A stretch of 60,285 bases of DNA from Hyphomicrobiales bacterium (GTDB lineage Bacteria > Pseudomonadota > Alphaproteobacteria > Rhizobiales > Rhizobiaceae), in assembly GCA_900466605.1 (NCBI GenBank), contig UBMU01000035.1, positions 1 to 60,285 on the forward strand. Reading direction: 5' to 3'. The notes beneath the pieces were generated by a model, which worked only from the letters and a program-made list of their open reading frames with translations, made no database searches and was not told where the DNA came from. A program made the position numbers and the translations under genes. Shown here one piece after another: positions 1-8,445 of this stretch (its first letter is position 1; each line of letters starts with the position of its first letter).

Positions 1-23
1 GACGCTCACTGATTTCAAGCGGC

Positions 24-794
24 TTATGTCCGGTTGATCGACACCCCTCCATCCGCCAGCATCGACGTCCCGGTCACGAAGCTTGCCATATCGGATCCGA
101 GGAAAAGTGCGGCCCTGGCGATTTCTTCCGGCTGCGCCAGTCGCTTCAACGCATGCAGACCGTGAATGAAGGCGACGAGCTCTTTGTCCGGATTCTCGAA
201 ATTCGCCGGGTTCATGGCGGTGTCGGTGCCACCGGGCAAGAGCGCATTGACGCGGATGTTCTTCGGACCGAGTTCAGCCGCAAGTACCTGCACCAGGCCG
301 GTCAGTCCTGCCTTACTTGCCGCATAGGCTCCCATGCCGGGCATTCCGGCCGTATGACCGACGAAGGTGGAAGTGAAGACGATCGATCCGCCACCGCGCG
401 CGATCATCGCCGGCACCTGATACTTCGCCGCCAGAAATGCACTGGTCAGGTTGACGGCAAGCATCTCGTTCCAGCCACCCAGCGAGAGTTCGCTCACAGA
501 GGCGGATTCGCCGGTGCTGCCGGCATTGTTGAAGGCGACATCGAGTCCGCCGAAACGCTCCACCGCCACTTCGACCAGCCGCCTGTTAAGCGCCTCCTCG
601 CGCACGTCACCGGCGACCGCAACCGCTTCACCGCCCGCTTCGCCGATTTCTTCCACCAGCATGCCGAGTTCTGCAGCGCGCCGCGCTGCGATGACCAATC
701 GCGCTCCCTCTGCGGCAAACAACCTGGCTGCCGCCCGGCCGATGCCGGAACTCGCGCCCGTGATGATCGCAACCTTTCCATCCAGATGTCTCAT
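24..794 (-). CDS. SDR family NAD(P)-dependent oxidoreductase
   Basis: Classical short-chain dehydrogenase of 256 residues, probably a cytosolic NAD(P)-dependent alcohol/ketone oxidoreductase; substrate unknown. The Rossmann glycine motif TGASSGIG is at residues 12-19, NNAG at 89-92, the catalytic YxxxK pair at Y157 and K161 with the partner serine near 142, and the usual C-terminal LADGG near the end. The open frame extends upstream, but the start at 794 has a GGAGG eight bases before it and gives the normal family N-terminus. It is divergent from the DMT transporter, so the 795-988 gap should hold both promoters. The family call is firm; the substrate is not. Confidence 0.9.
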   Translation of the reverse strand: MRHLDGKVAIITGASSGIGRAAARLFAAEGARLVIAARRAAELGMLVEEIGEAGGEAVAVAGDVREEALNRRLVEVAVERFGGLDVAFNNAGSTGESASVSELSLGGWNEMLAVNLTSAFLAAKYQVPAMIARGGGSIVFTSTFVGHTAGMPGMGAYAASKAGLTGLVQVLAAELGPKNIRVNALLPGGTDTAMNPANFENPDKELVAFIHGLHALKRLAQPEEIARAALFLGSDMASFVTGTSMLADGGVSINRT

Positions 795-988
795 GTCGGA
801 ACCTCCGCTTGTTGAATACGGCCTTCCCAATCTCAGACATCCAGGCCGGCAACCACCCGTTTCCTGCCGAGCCACCAGATACGTTTTTGTGCACTGCGCA
901 ATCGAATTATGCCCGCTGTGTCTTTCGTCTGATTCCCATAGCGCCAGGCAGTCTCTAAAAGGACCTGTACGAGAATCGGAATATCGAC

Positions 989-1897
989 ATGCCGCGGTCC
1001 CGCAATACCCAGGGCGCCATCTACATGAGTTCGGCCATGGCCGGATTTTCCTGCAGCGACGCACTTTCCAAATCAGTCATCGCCTACATGAATGCCGGCC
1101 AGATCATGTGCCTGCGCGGCTTCTTTACCAGCATTTTGGTCTACTTTATTGCGCGCCACATGGGCGCACTGCGCTCCTGGCGAATCGTCCTCAAGCCGAT
1201 GGTGATGATCCGCGTCGTTTGCGAGATATTGGCAGCGGTCACGTACATTACGGCACTCGGCATGATGCCGATCGCCAACGCTTCGGCCATCCTGCAATCG
1301 CTGCCGCTGGTCGTTACGTTCGGCGCGGCGCTGTTCTTCTCGGAACCGGTCGGCTGGCGTCGCTGGTCGGCCATCCTCGTCGGCCTGATTGGGGTGCTGA
1401 TCATCATTCGACCGGGACCGGACGGTTTCACGGCAGCAGCACTTCTCTGCGTCGGTAGCGTCCTCACCACGGCCGGCCGCGACCTAGCCACACGCGGAAT
1501 CGGCCCCGAGATCCCATCGCTGATGATCACTGTGGTAACCGCCGTCTCGGTGACGATCGTCGGCGCCCTGCTCACGCCGTTGCTCGGCGGATGGGAACCG
1601 GTGAGCCTCACCTCGCTTTCGCATCTGCTGCTCGCTGCCCTTCTCGTCCTGATAGGCTACCAGTCGGTGATCATGGCAATGCGAACCGGCGAAATCTCCT
1701 TCGTGGCGCCTTTCCGCTACACCAGCCTGATCTTCTCCACGCTGCTCGGCTTCGTCTTCTTTGCGGAATTGCCGGATTTCTGGACCCTCATGGGTGCCGC
1801 TGTGGTCATCGCATCCGGCCTCTATACTTTCTATCGTGAGGCCAAACGCCATGTGCCGCCGCTCGCCCAGGAGTCCGAGCCGAGAACACCAGTCTGA
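989..1897 (+). CDS. DMT-superfamily (EamA) membrane transporter
   Basis: Inner-membrane protein of 302 residues made of two EamA repeats, about ten hydrophobic helices in all, the normal size for drug/metabolite exporters. Conserved EamA features are the early Cys-Leu-Arg-Gly stretch (near residue 40) and GLIGVLIIIRPG closing the first repeat near 140. A later ATG at 1025 is possible; neither start has a strong ribosome site. The stop is seven bases before mobA, so the three genes probably form one transcript, though a functional tie between a DMT exporter and molybdenum cofactor is not evident. The substrate cannot be read from sequence. Confidence 0.85.
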   Translation: MPRSRNTQGAIYMSSAMAGFSCSDALSKSVIAYMNAGQIMCLRGFFTSILVYFIARHMGALRSWRIVLKPMVMIRVVCEILAAVTYITALGMMPIANASAILQSLPLVVTFGAALFFSEPVGWRRWSAILVGLIGVLIIIRPGPDGFTAAALLCVGSVLTTAGRDLATRGIGPEIPSLMITVVTAVSVTIVGALLTPLLGGWEPVSLTSLSHLLLAALLVLIGYQSVIMAMRTGEISFVAPFRYTSLIFSTLLGFVFFAELPDFWTLMGAAVVIASGLYTFYREAKRHVPPLAQESEPRTPV

Positions 1898-1904
1898 GGC
1901 AACA

Positions 1905-2537
1905 ATGAACGATTTTATGCTGGATAGATCCAATATACCGGGCGTCGTCCTGGCAGGCGGGCGCTCCTCGCGAATGGGACGCGATAAGGCCTCCGTACGG
2001 CTGAGCGGCCGTACCCTTCTGGAGCGCGTCGTCGAACAGCTGGAACCGCAGGTAAACATGCTTGCCGTCAACGCCGACACGACGCCGGAAAACTGCCGCC
2101 ACCTGTTCATTCCTGATATTATACCTGGAAAAGCGGGACCGATGGCCGGCATCCATGCCGCGATGGCCTATGGCGCGACGCTTGGAGGTGTTACGCACGT
2201 GGTGACGGTGTCTGTCGACAGTCCATTCTTTCCTCACGACCTCGTGGACTGGCTAGCCGCCGCCATCGATGCGCCGGAGAAGATTGCCATCGCCAGCTCG
2301 GAAAGCCGCAGCCATCCTGTGTTCGGGCTGTGGCCCGTCAACCTTGCAGGCGATCTGGAGGCCTGGATCGCCACCGACGAAAAACGCCGAGTACGTGACT
2401 TCCTTTTACGGCATGACGTAACGGAAGTCTCCTTTCCCCTACGCCCGACGCGGGCAAGCCTCCTCGATCCGTTTTTCAACGTAAACACGCCCGATGATCT
2501 CGTAGAGGCGGAACGCTGGCTCAAGGTGCTCGTCTGA
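1905..2537 (+). CDS. mobA: Molybdenum cofactor guanylyltransferase MobA
   Basis: MobA transfers GMP from GTP to molybdopterin-Mo to give the MGD form of the cofactor used by DMSO-reductase-type enzymes; it is cytosolic. The protein is 210 residues and opens with the diagnostic nucleotide-binding motif LAGGRSSRMGRDK at residues 16-28. A longer upstream frame exists inside the DMT gene, but the ATG at 1905 follows GAGG by eight bases and gives the family length. It overlaps mobB by one base (TGATG), so the two are translationally coupled. The mobA-mobB pairing makes the assignment secure. Confidence 0.93.
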   Translation: MNDFMLDRSNIPGVVLAGGRSSRMGRDKASVRLSGRTLLERVVEQLEPQVNMLAVNADTTPENCRHLFIPDIIPGKAGPMAGIHAAMAYGATLGGVTHVVTVSVDSPFFPHDLVDWLAAAIDAPEKIAIASSESRSHPVFGLWPVNLAGDLEAWIATDEKRRVRDFLLRHDVTEVSFPLRPTRASLLDPFFNVNTPDDLVEAERWLKVLV

Positions 2538-3052
2538 TGGAAAAACCTAAAGTCTTTGGCATCGCAGGTTGGAAGAATTCGGGCAAGACCGGCTTGGCCG
2601 TCCGCCTCGTCGAGGAGTTTACGCGCCGCGGCTACAGCATTTCCACGATCAAGCACGCCCACCATGATTTCGACATAGACAAGGTCGGCGCAGACAGTTA
2701 TCGCCACCGGCAAGCAGGCGCGCACGAGGTTACGATCGTTTCCGGTACGCGTTACGCGATCATGCACGAGTTGCGCGGAGCTCCCGAGCCGACGTTCGAG
2801 GAGATCCTGGGCCGGATTGCACCCTGCGACCTCGTTTTGATCGAGGGCTACAAGCGCGAGCCAATCCCGAAGATCGAGGCCCGACGGCTGGAAGCAGCCA
2901 AGCAGGAACCTCTTGCACCCACGGATTCCTTCATTGCCGCCATAGCATCCGATCATCCGATTGCCGAAGGCTTTTTGCCGGTCTTTGATCTCGATGATAC
3001 GCAAGCCATCGCAGACTTCATTTCCGGAATAGTCGAACTGCCCGCTAAGTAG
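2537..3052 (+). CDS. mobB: Molybdopterin-guanine dinucleotide biosynthesis adaptor MobB
   Basis: MobB is a small GTP-binding P-loop protein that binds MobA and stimulates MGD formation. The 171-residue product has Walker A GWKNSGKT at residues 11-18 and the family pattern STIKHAHH followed by the FDIDKVGADSYRH segment near 36-55, then LVLIEGYKREPIPKIE near 95-110. It starts on the last base of the mobA stop codon. No MGD-dependent enzyme lies within this window. Confidence 0.93.
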   Translation: MEKPKVFGIAGWKNSGKTGLAVRLVEEFTRRGYSISTIKHAHHDFDIDKVGADSYRHRQAGAHEVTIVSGTRYAIMHELRGAPEPTFEEILGRIAPCDLVLIEGYKREPIPKIEARRLEAAKQEPLAPTDSFIAAIASDHPIAEGFLPVFDLDDTQAIADFISGIVELPAK

Positions 3053-3182
3053 GAAAGCCTATTGCGAGGGAGCAATGAACTACTACGGCACCGAAAAGCA
3101 GTAGCGGTTTCAGCGTCAATCCGGCGAGGCGCAACGGAGGATTGCTGCGCTGCTGGAGGCAAAAGCGAACCATCCGCAAATG

Positions 3183-3210
3183 AAAAAGCCGCCGGTCTCC
3201 CGGCGGCTTT
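3183..3210 (-). terminator. Rho-independent terminator of the OmpA-family gene
   Basis: A perfect 11-bp inverted repeat (3185-3195 pairing with 3200-3210, loop of four bases) is followed on the minus strand by a run of five T. It lies about 20 bases past the stop of the OmpA-family gene. On the plus strand the arm ends in only TTT, so it may also stop mobB transcription, less certainly. Confidence 0.8.
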
Positions 3211-3231
3211 CGATCACTTCGGGCCGTCGGC

Positions 3232-5442
3232 TCAGTTGCGCGAAGCGACCGGGCGTACGAGTGCCGTCACGCGACGGATGGTGACGCGGCGGTTCTCCTG
3301 GTTCGGCCCCTGAGTATTGACCTTCAGGTAACGCTCGCCATAGCCCTGTGTTGCTAGGTTTTCCGGCGGGATGCCGTAAACGTCGGTCATGACGTTCGCT
3401 ACCGATTCGGCCCGTTGGTCCGAGAGGACGAGGTTGCTCTGGTCGGAGCCGACAGCATCGGTGTGACCTTCGATCAGGAAGGTTTCCGACGGATCCTTGC
3501 GAAGCACCTCGTTGATCGCGTCGGCAACCTTGCGCAGGCTGCGCGCCTGGCTCATCGGGATCTCGGCACTACCCGTTGCAAAAGTGACCGTATCGAGGTC
3601 GATACGACGAACCTTGTCGCGGATACGCGCCGAATATTTCACTTCGTTGAGCGAATAGACGCGCTCCACAGGCTCCACCGGCGGTTCGCGCAGGAAGTCA
3701 TAGTAGTCCCGGTCATCGTCACTGCTCGTGTCCATGATGTAGTCATTGAGTGGAATGCGCAGGCGCATCGGCGGCAGATCGCGACCCGGATCCTCGAAGT
3801 AGCCGCGGTCCGGATCCTCGTAGAGATCAGGCGAATAGTAGAGAACGGACTCGCGCCCCCTGTTGTCTAGCCGCGACCGCTGAATGATATCGCCGTAACG
3901 GTTGCGGATCGTTACGATCTGATAGCCGTCACGGTCGATCGTCTCGCGGTATCGGTCCCGCGGCAGCTGCTCGTAGATCGGACGTTCTCCATCACGTAGG
4001 AAGCGCCGGTCGTCGTCACCGCGAACGATTGTCTGGTTGTTGATCTGGATGATCACGCGATTGTCGTCGCCACGCTCACCGAAGCGCGCACCTTCCGGCC
4101 GGTCGAATTGCGGACGCCTGTCGAGACGCCGGCCCTGTTCGCTGGTGACGGCTTCGATCTTGATCGGAGCAGCCTTGGCGCCTTCCGTTATGATCTGCGC
4201 ATCAGCATCAGACTTCGGAACGCGGAAATTCTGCTCTTGCCCGCGTTGCCTGTCGCGGTCGCGGCGGGACTGGATGCCGCCGGAACGATCGGCGTCCTTG
4301 TCGCTGTCGAGAACGGCAGCGCCGTTTTCAACCGGCAGAACGACGGTCTCCGTGCTCTTGCTTGGATCCGCGGCAATCTCCTTGCGGCGCTCGAGCTCCT
4401 TGGGCGTGACCTTTTCCGGTGCCGGGATAGCCTGTTCGGCCTGCCCCATCGCCGGCTGATCGGTTGGCTGCGCCGGGACCTGCTCACCCTGCTGCTGGGC
4501 AGGAGCTTGCTCACCTTGCTGAGGTGCAGGCACCTGCTCGCCCTGCTGTTGGGCAGGCTGCGCGCCTCCAGGCTGGGCCTCGGTCGCCGGCTCCTGTGCA
4601 GGAGCAGGCGGATTTTCGGCTGTCGGCGCCTCCTGCGGCTTAGGAGCCTTCTCCGGTGCAGGTGCAATAGGGGTCTGTTCGGCGGCCGGCTTCTGCGTCT
4701 CCTGCTGCTGCGCTTCGGCACTCGGCTTCTTGCGCGGCTTCACCGGCTGCTCGGAGCCTTCGGTCGCCTGCTGCTTGTTTCCCTTGCCCTTGGGCTTCTG
4801 CTCATCTCCCTGCGGCTGAGCTTGTTCCTGCTGCGGGGCAGCCTGTTCCGTCTGAGGTTGCGGCGCGGCCTCCTCCTGCGATGGCTGCTTGTCGCGCTTG
4901 CGACGCGGCTTTTCCTGTGGCTCCGCCGGCTGCTGTTCTTGTGCCTGTGCCGGAGCTACCTGCTCCTGCTCGGCGGCCGGCTGCCGCTTCTTGCGCGGCT
5001 TTTCGGCGGGAGCTTCCTCCTGCAACTGCTGAGACTGCTGTTCGGCGGCAGGCTCTTGCTGGCGCCGCGGTTTCTCCGCCGGTGCTTCCTGTTGCTCGGG
5101 CTGTGCCTCGGCTGCCGGCTCTGGTTGCTTGCGCGGCTCGGCAGGCGCTTCCTGTTGTTGCTGCGGCTGCTCGGCGGGCGCCGCCTGCTGTGGCGGCTGC
5201 TCCTGCGCTGCTGGCGCCTGTTCTTCACCGCCGCCGTCCTGGTGCTTATGGTGCTTTTTCAGAAGTTCTTCATCGGAGGGAGCGTCCTGCGCAACCTCGA
5301 AGCTGCCCGCGACCGCTTGCGGCGCTGTGCGAACCTGATCAACGCTGGCAACTGCGGCGAAGGAATGCACTGGAGGCATCACGAGCGACAGCGACAACAG
5401 CGGAAAGGCGGCACTGGCAAACAATCTGGATTTCATTCCCAT
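3232..5442 (-). CDS. OmpA-family protein with long Q/P/E-rich region
   Basis: Predicted envelope protein of 736 residues. A signal peptide ends around residue 30. Residues about 60-340 are extremely rich in Gln, Pro, Glu and Ala with imperfect repeats built on PAEKPRR/PAAEQ blocks and scattered basic KPRKK clusters. A charged D/R-rich middle follows, then a C-terminal OmpA peptidoglycan-binding domain (about 610-725) with the FLIEGHTDAVG and LSDQRAESV motifs. The start at 5442 has GAGGAG eight bases upstream; the longer frame to 5751 is rejected. It probably tethers the outer membrane to peptidoglycan, with the P/Q region as a flexible periplasmic spacer (inference). A terminator follows at 3183-3210. 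Confidence 0.85.
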   Translation of the reverse strand: MGMKSRLFASAAFPLLSLSLVMPPVHSFAAVASVDQVRTAPQAVAGSFEVAQDAPSDEELLKKHHKHQDGGGEEQAPAAQEQPPQQAAPAEQPQQQQEAPAEPRKQPEPAAEAQPEQQEAPAEKPRRQQEPAAEQQSQQLQEEAPAEKPRKKRQPAAEQEQVAPAQAQEQQPAEPQEKPRRKRDKQPSQEEAAPQPQTEQAAPQQEQAQPQGDEQKPKGKGNKQQATEGSEQPVKPRKKPSAEAQQQETQKPAAEQTPIAPAPEKAPKPQEAPTAENPPAPAQEPATEAQPGGAQPAQQQGEQVPAPQQGEQAPAQQQGEQVPAQPTDQPAMGQAEQAIPAPEKVTPKELERRKEIAADPSKSTETVVLPVENGAAVLDSDKDADRSGGIQSRRDRDRQRGQEQNFRVPKSDADAQIITEGAKAAPIKIEAVTSEQGRRLDRRPQFDRPEGARFGERGDDNRVIIQINNQTIVRGDDDRRFLRDGERPIYEQLPRDRYRETIDRDGYQIVTIRNRYGDIIQRSRLDNRGRESVLYYSPDLYEDPDRGYFEDPGRDLPPMRLRIPLNDYIMDTSSDDDRDYYDFLREPPVEPVERVYSLNEVKYSARIRDKVRRIDLDTVTFATGSAEIPMSQARSLRKVADAINEVLRKDPSETFLIEGHTDAVGSDQSNLVLSDQRAESVANVMTDVYGIPPENLATQGYGERYLKVNTQGPNQENRRVTIRRVTALVRPVASRN

Positions 5443-5765
5443 AGGGGCTCCTCGTTGACTTTTCTGCTTTTGAGACGCGGTCGTGGCCGCGTCCGATCTT
5501 GGGGCACTCACCCGCGGCGACAACCGCGCGAGGACTGCATTTGTTCCACGAGTCTTAGGAACTGGACTATTAACCCGGTATGAATGTGGCAGTGCGGCAT
5601 TGTTCATCTCCGCCGTAGTTGATCGGTCACCGCACCCCTTCGATTCCAGTTGCAATTCCACCAAAAAAGGTTTGAGTATCGCGCCAAGGCAGTGCCCGGC
5701 ACTGCCCTGCTCAGCCGCCGTCCAAAAGAAGAACACGAGCGGCAGCACCAACAGAGAGGACTAAC
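5443..5765. other. Intergenic divergent promoter region with a hairpin
   Basis: This 323-base gap separates the divergent OmpA-family and amino-acid binding-protein genes and should hold both promoters. A 7-bp perfect inverted repeat, GACGCGG at 5474-5480 and CCGCGTC at 5487-5493, lies in what would be the OmpA 5' leader. No coding frame here is convincing. Confidence 0.5.
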
Positions 5766-6542
5766 ATGCGTATCTCCACCCGTATTCTCGCCGCAGCTTC
5801 TGTCGCCGCGATGTCGCTTTTCGCAGGCGCCGCCATGGCTGATGGCGAGAAGTATGTAATCGGCACAGACTCCACATATCCGCCCTTCGAATATGTTGAC
5901 GCCAGCGGCCAGTTTCTCGGCTTCGACATGGACATTGCCCGCGCGCTCTGCGCCGAAATGAAGGCCGACTGCACGATCGTCAGCAGCGACTGGGACGGCA
6001 TTATTCCCGCACTGCAGGCCAAGAAGTTCGACATGATCATCTCGTCGATGTCGATCACGCCGGAGCGCTCGAAGCTCGTCGACTTCACCAACAAGTACTA
6101 CAACACCCCGCCGGCAATCGCCGTGCCGAAGGATTCGACGGTCACCGACGTTGCCGGCCTGAAGGGCAAGACGATCGGCGCGCAGACCTCGACCACCCAC
6201 TCGAACTATGCTGAAAAGCACCTGCCGGATACCGAGCTGAAGCTCTACCCGACGGCAGACGAGTACAAGCTCGACATCACGAATGGCCGCGTCGACGCCG
6301 TCATCGATGACATCGTTGTGCTGTCGCAGTGGGTCAAGTCGGATGCCGGCGCATGCTGCAAGATCCTGACGCCGCTTCCGGTCGACAAGGAAATCAACGG
6401 CGTTGGCGCAGGCATCGCCGTCCGCAAGGGCGACGACGCGTTGCGCGAAAAGCTGAACACCGCAATCGCGGCAATCCGCACCAGCGGTGAATACAAGAAG
6501 ATCCAGGACAAGTACTTCGACTTCAACGTTTACGGCGAATAA
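5766..6542 (+). CDS. ABC transporter substrate-binding protein, lysine/arginine/ornithine (HisJ/ArgT) type
   Basis: Periplasmic solute receptor of 258 residues (PF00497 family). A signal peptide ends at Ala25. The mature protein starts with the family pattern GTDSTYPPFEYVD, then GFDMDIARALC, and carries the cysteine pair near residues 60-67 typical of HisJ/ArgT. MIISSMSITPERS and the KGKTIGAQTSTTHSNY stretch are ligand-lobe motifs; acidic and arginine positions fit a cationic amino acid (or opine-like) ligand. AGAGGA precedes the start. It is followed by a terminator-like hairpin and then two permease genes. The extra vicinal Cys pair near residue 198 is also noticeable. Confidence 0.9.
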   Translation: MRISTRILAAASVAAMSLFAGAAMADGEKYVIGTDSTYPPFEYVDASGQFLGFDMDIARALCAEMKADCTIVSSDWDGIIPALQAKKFDMIISSMSITPERSKLVDFTNKYYNTPPAIAVPKDSTVTDVAGLKGKTIGAQTSTTHSNYAEKHLPDTELKLYPTADEYKLDITNGRVDAVIDDIVVLSQWVKSDAGACCKILTPLPVDKEINGVGAGIAVRKGDDALREKLNTAIAAIRTSGEYKKIQDKYFDFNVYGE

Positions 6543-6571
6543 GAAAAGCTGTAGGTCGCTGATAAAGCTGA

Positions 6572-6604
6572 TGGCGGAAGGCTTGCTCTTCCGCCATTTT
6601 TGTT
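6572..6604 (+). terminator. Terminator-like hairpin between binding protein and permeases
   Basis: ATGGCGGAAG (6572-6581) pairs perfectly with CTTCCGCCAT (6589-6598), followed by TTTTTGTTT. It lies 30 bases after the binding-protein stop and 50 bases before the permease start. It would let the receptor be made in excess over the membrane components by partial termination or 3' protection, a common arrangement in ABC importers. Confidence 0.75.
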
Positions 6605-6655
6605 TGACAAGAATGGAAAGATCAAAGCGGTACAAACCGCGAGGGGAAAACTGGC

Positions 6656-7459
6656 ATGGGCGGATTATTTTCCGCGCTAGGCTCATTGTGGGCCTGGATT
6701 GGGTATATCTTCGATCCGCTTTGCGGACCTGCAGGACTTTTCACCTGGTTCGGTTCTTCGACGATCCTGGCCTGTGGTGACACCGGTTGGGGCGATGAGA
6801 TAGCCGCCGGCCTGAAGGTCACTGTTGCGGTCGCTCTTGTTACCCTGCCAATCGGACTTATCATCGGCTTTCTTGTGGCGCTCGGCCAGCAGTCGGAAGA
6901 GAAATCGGTCCGTCTCGCCGCCGGCATCTACACCACGATCTTTCGCGGCCTGCCGGAACTGCTGACGCTGTTCATCATATATTACGGCATGCAGATCCTG
7001 ATCCAGTCGGTTCTCGCCTCGATGGGCTACGACGGCCGCATCGAAATCAACGCCTTCTTCGCCGGCATGATCGCGCTTTCTGTCGTATTTTCCGCCTATT
7101 GCGCGGAAGTGTTGCTGTCGGCTTTCCGCGCCATCCCCAAGGGCCAGTACGAAGCAGGCGACGCGCTGGGCTTTCATCGCGGGCGCACCTTGCTCCTGAT
7201 CGTGCTGCCGCAACTCGTGCGCATCGCCCTGCCCGGCCTGGTGAACCTCTGGATGATCCTGCTCAAGGACACCTCCTACGTATCGATCATCGGCCTTGCG
7301 GACATTCTGCGGCAGACCGGTGTCGCCGTTAAGGTCACCAAACAGGCATTCCTGTTCTATACCGTCGCCTGCGCTCTCTATCTTGGCCTTGCCGTCATTT
7401 CCTCCTTCGGCCTCAGCTATATCGAGCGGTGGGCAAAGCGCTCGGAGATCAGCCGATGA
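6656..7459 (+). CDS. Amino-acid ABC transporter permease (HisQ-like)
   Basis: Inner-membrane permease of 267 residues of the His/Glu/Gln/Arg/opine family. After a hydrophobic N-terminus it has the family helices, the FRGLPELLTLFIIYYG stretch near 100-115, and the EAA loop around AIPKGQYEAGDALGFHRGR (near 162-180), which contacts the ATPase. GAGGGG precedes the ATG by nine bases. It overlaps the next permease by four bases (ATGA). It pairs with that gene to make the membrane channel of the importer whose receptor lies just upstream. Confidence 0.9.
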   Translation: MGGLFSALGSLWAWIGYIFDPLCGPAGLFTWFGSSTILACGDTGWGDEIAAGLKVTVAVALVTLPIGLIIGFLVALGQQSEEKSVRLAAGIYTTIFRGLPELLTLFIIYYGMQILIQSVLASMGYDGRIEINAFFAGMIALSVVFSAYCAEVLLSAFRAIPKGQYEAGDALGFHRGRTLLLIVLPQLVRIALPGLVNLWMILLKDTSYVSIIGLADILRQTGVAVKVTKQAFLFYTVACALYLGLAVISSFGLSYIERWAKRSEISR

Positions 7460-8286
7460 GCCACGCACAGACGCTCATTCCGGCGCAACCGGCGCCAAAG
7501 GAAGCGCACAAGCCAATCACGGCCACGCGCATTACCGGCTACCTTGTCGTCGCACTCTGGATCGCCCTTGCCGCCGCGCTGGTCGCAATGGTCGTCAGCG
7601 GTTGGGATCCCGAGAAGTTCGCCCGCTACGGTCCCCGCTATCTGCACGGCCTGTACACGACGATCATGCTGGTGGTTATCTCGGTGTTCTTCGGCGCCAT
7701 CCTGTCCTTGCCGTTGGCCTTTGCCCGCATGTCGAAGAACCGGTTCATCAATGGCATCGCCTACTGCTATGTCTACGTGTTCCGCGGCACGCCGCTGCTG
7801 GCTCAGCTTTTCCTCATCTACTATGGATTGGGAAGTTTCCGTCCGCAGCTGGAAGCTGTCGGACTGTGGTGGTTTTTCCGCGACGCGTGGTTTTGCGGCC
7901 TGTTTTCGATGACTATCAATACTGCTGCCTATCAGGCCGAAATCCTGCGTGGCGCCATCCAGAGCGTTCCGCCCGGCCAGCACGAGGCGGCAGCATCGCT
8001 CGGCATCCACAAGATCATCGGCTTCCGCAAGATCATCCTGCCGCAAGCGCTGATCGTCGCCCTGCGGCCCTATGGCAACGAGATCATTCTGCTGATCAAG
8101 GGCTCGGCGGTTGTCGCCATCATCACCGTTCTCGATCTGATGGGCGAAACACGTTACGCCTTCTCGCGCACCTTCGACTACCAGACCTACCTTTGGGCAG
8201 CGATCTTCTATCTCAGCATGGTTGAAGCACTGCGCCATCTCTGGGGCTGGATCGAGCGTCGCCTGACCCGTCACCTGAAACGCTGA
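7456..8286 (+). CDS. Amino-acid ABC transporter permease (HisM-like)
   Basis: Second permease subunit, 276 residues, starting inside the stop of the HisQ-like gene (ATGA overlap); an upstream start at 7429 is less likely. It shows the FRGTPLLAQLFLIYYG motif near residue 112 and the EAA loop around PPGQHEAAASLGIHK near 172-186. Residues 1-25 form a cytosolic tail before the first helix. The operon ends here: no HisP-type ATPase gene follows, so the nucleotide-binding subunit must be encoded elsewhere or shared. Confidence 0.9.
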   Translation: MSHAQTLIPAQPAPKEAHKPITATRITGYLVVALWIALAAALVAMVVSGWDPEKFARYGPRYLHGLYTTIMLVVISVFFGAILSLPLAFARMSKNRFINGIAYCYVYVFRGTPLLAQLFLIYYGLGSFRPQLEAVGLWWFFRDAWFCGLFSMTINTAAYQAEILRGAIQSVPPGQHEAAASLGIHKIIGFRKIILPQALIVALRPYGNEIILLIKGSAVVAIITVLDLMGETRYAFSRTFDYQTYLWAAIFYLSMVEALRHLWGWIERRLTRHLKR

Positions 8287-8388
8287 AAGTCTAGCAGCAC
8301 TCACAGTGGATAGCTGCTAACGAATTGAAATTCAAAAACAATTTCGTGAGCCTCTAGCAATTCGTCAAGCTTGGGTTAAGCATATGAT

Positions 8389-8430
8389 GGTTCCATTTCC
8401 AAGATCGCTAATAAGCGATCATTTGGAACC
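8389..8430 (+). promoter_or_regulatory. Two-part hairpin in the usg leader
   Basis: GATCGCT (8403-8409) pairs with AGCGATC (8414-8420) around an AATA loop, and outside it GGTTCCA (8389-8395) pairs with TGGAACC (8424-8430) across an asymmetric internal loop. The structure ends 15 bases before the usg ATG. There is no T tract, so it looks more like an mRNA leader element or an operator than a terminator. Confidence 0.5.
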
Positions 8431-8445
8431 AGAGGCGAGACGACG

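Noticed and set aside
4108..5583. 491-residue Leu/Arg-rich frame antisense to the OmpA-family gene
   Set aside because: It mirrors the Gln/Pro/Glu-rich codons of the opposite strand and has no family match.
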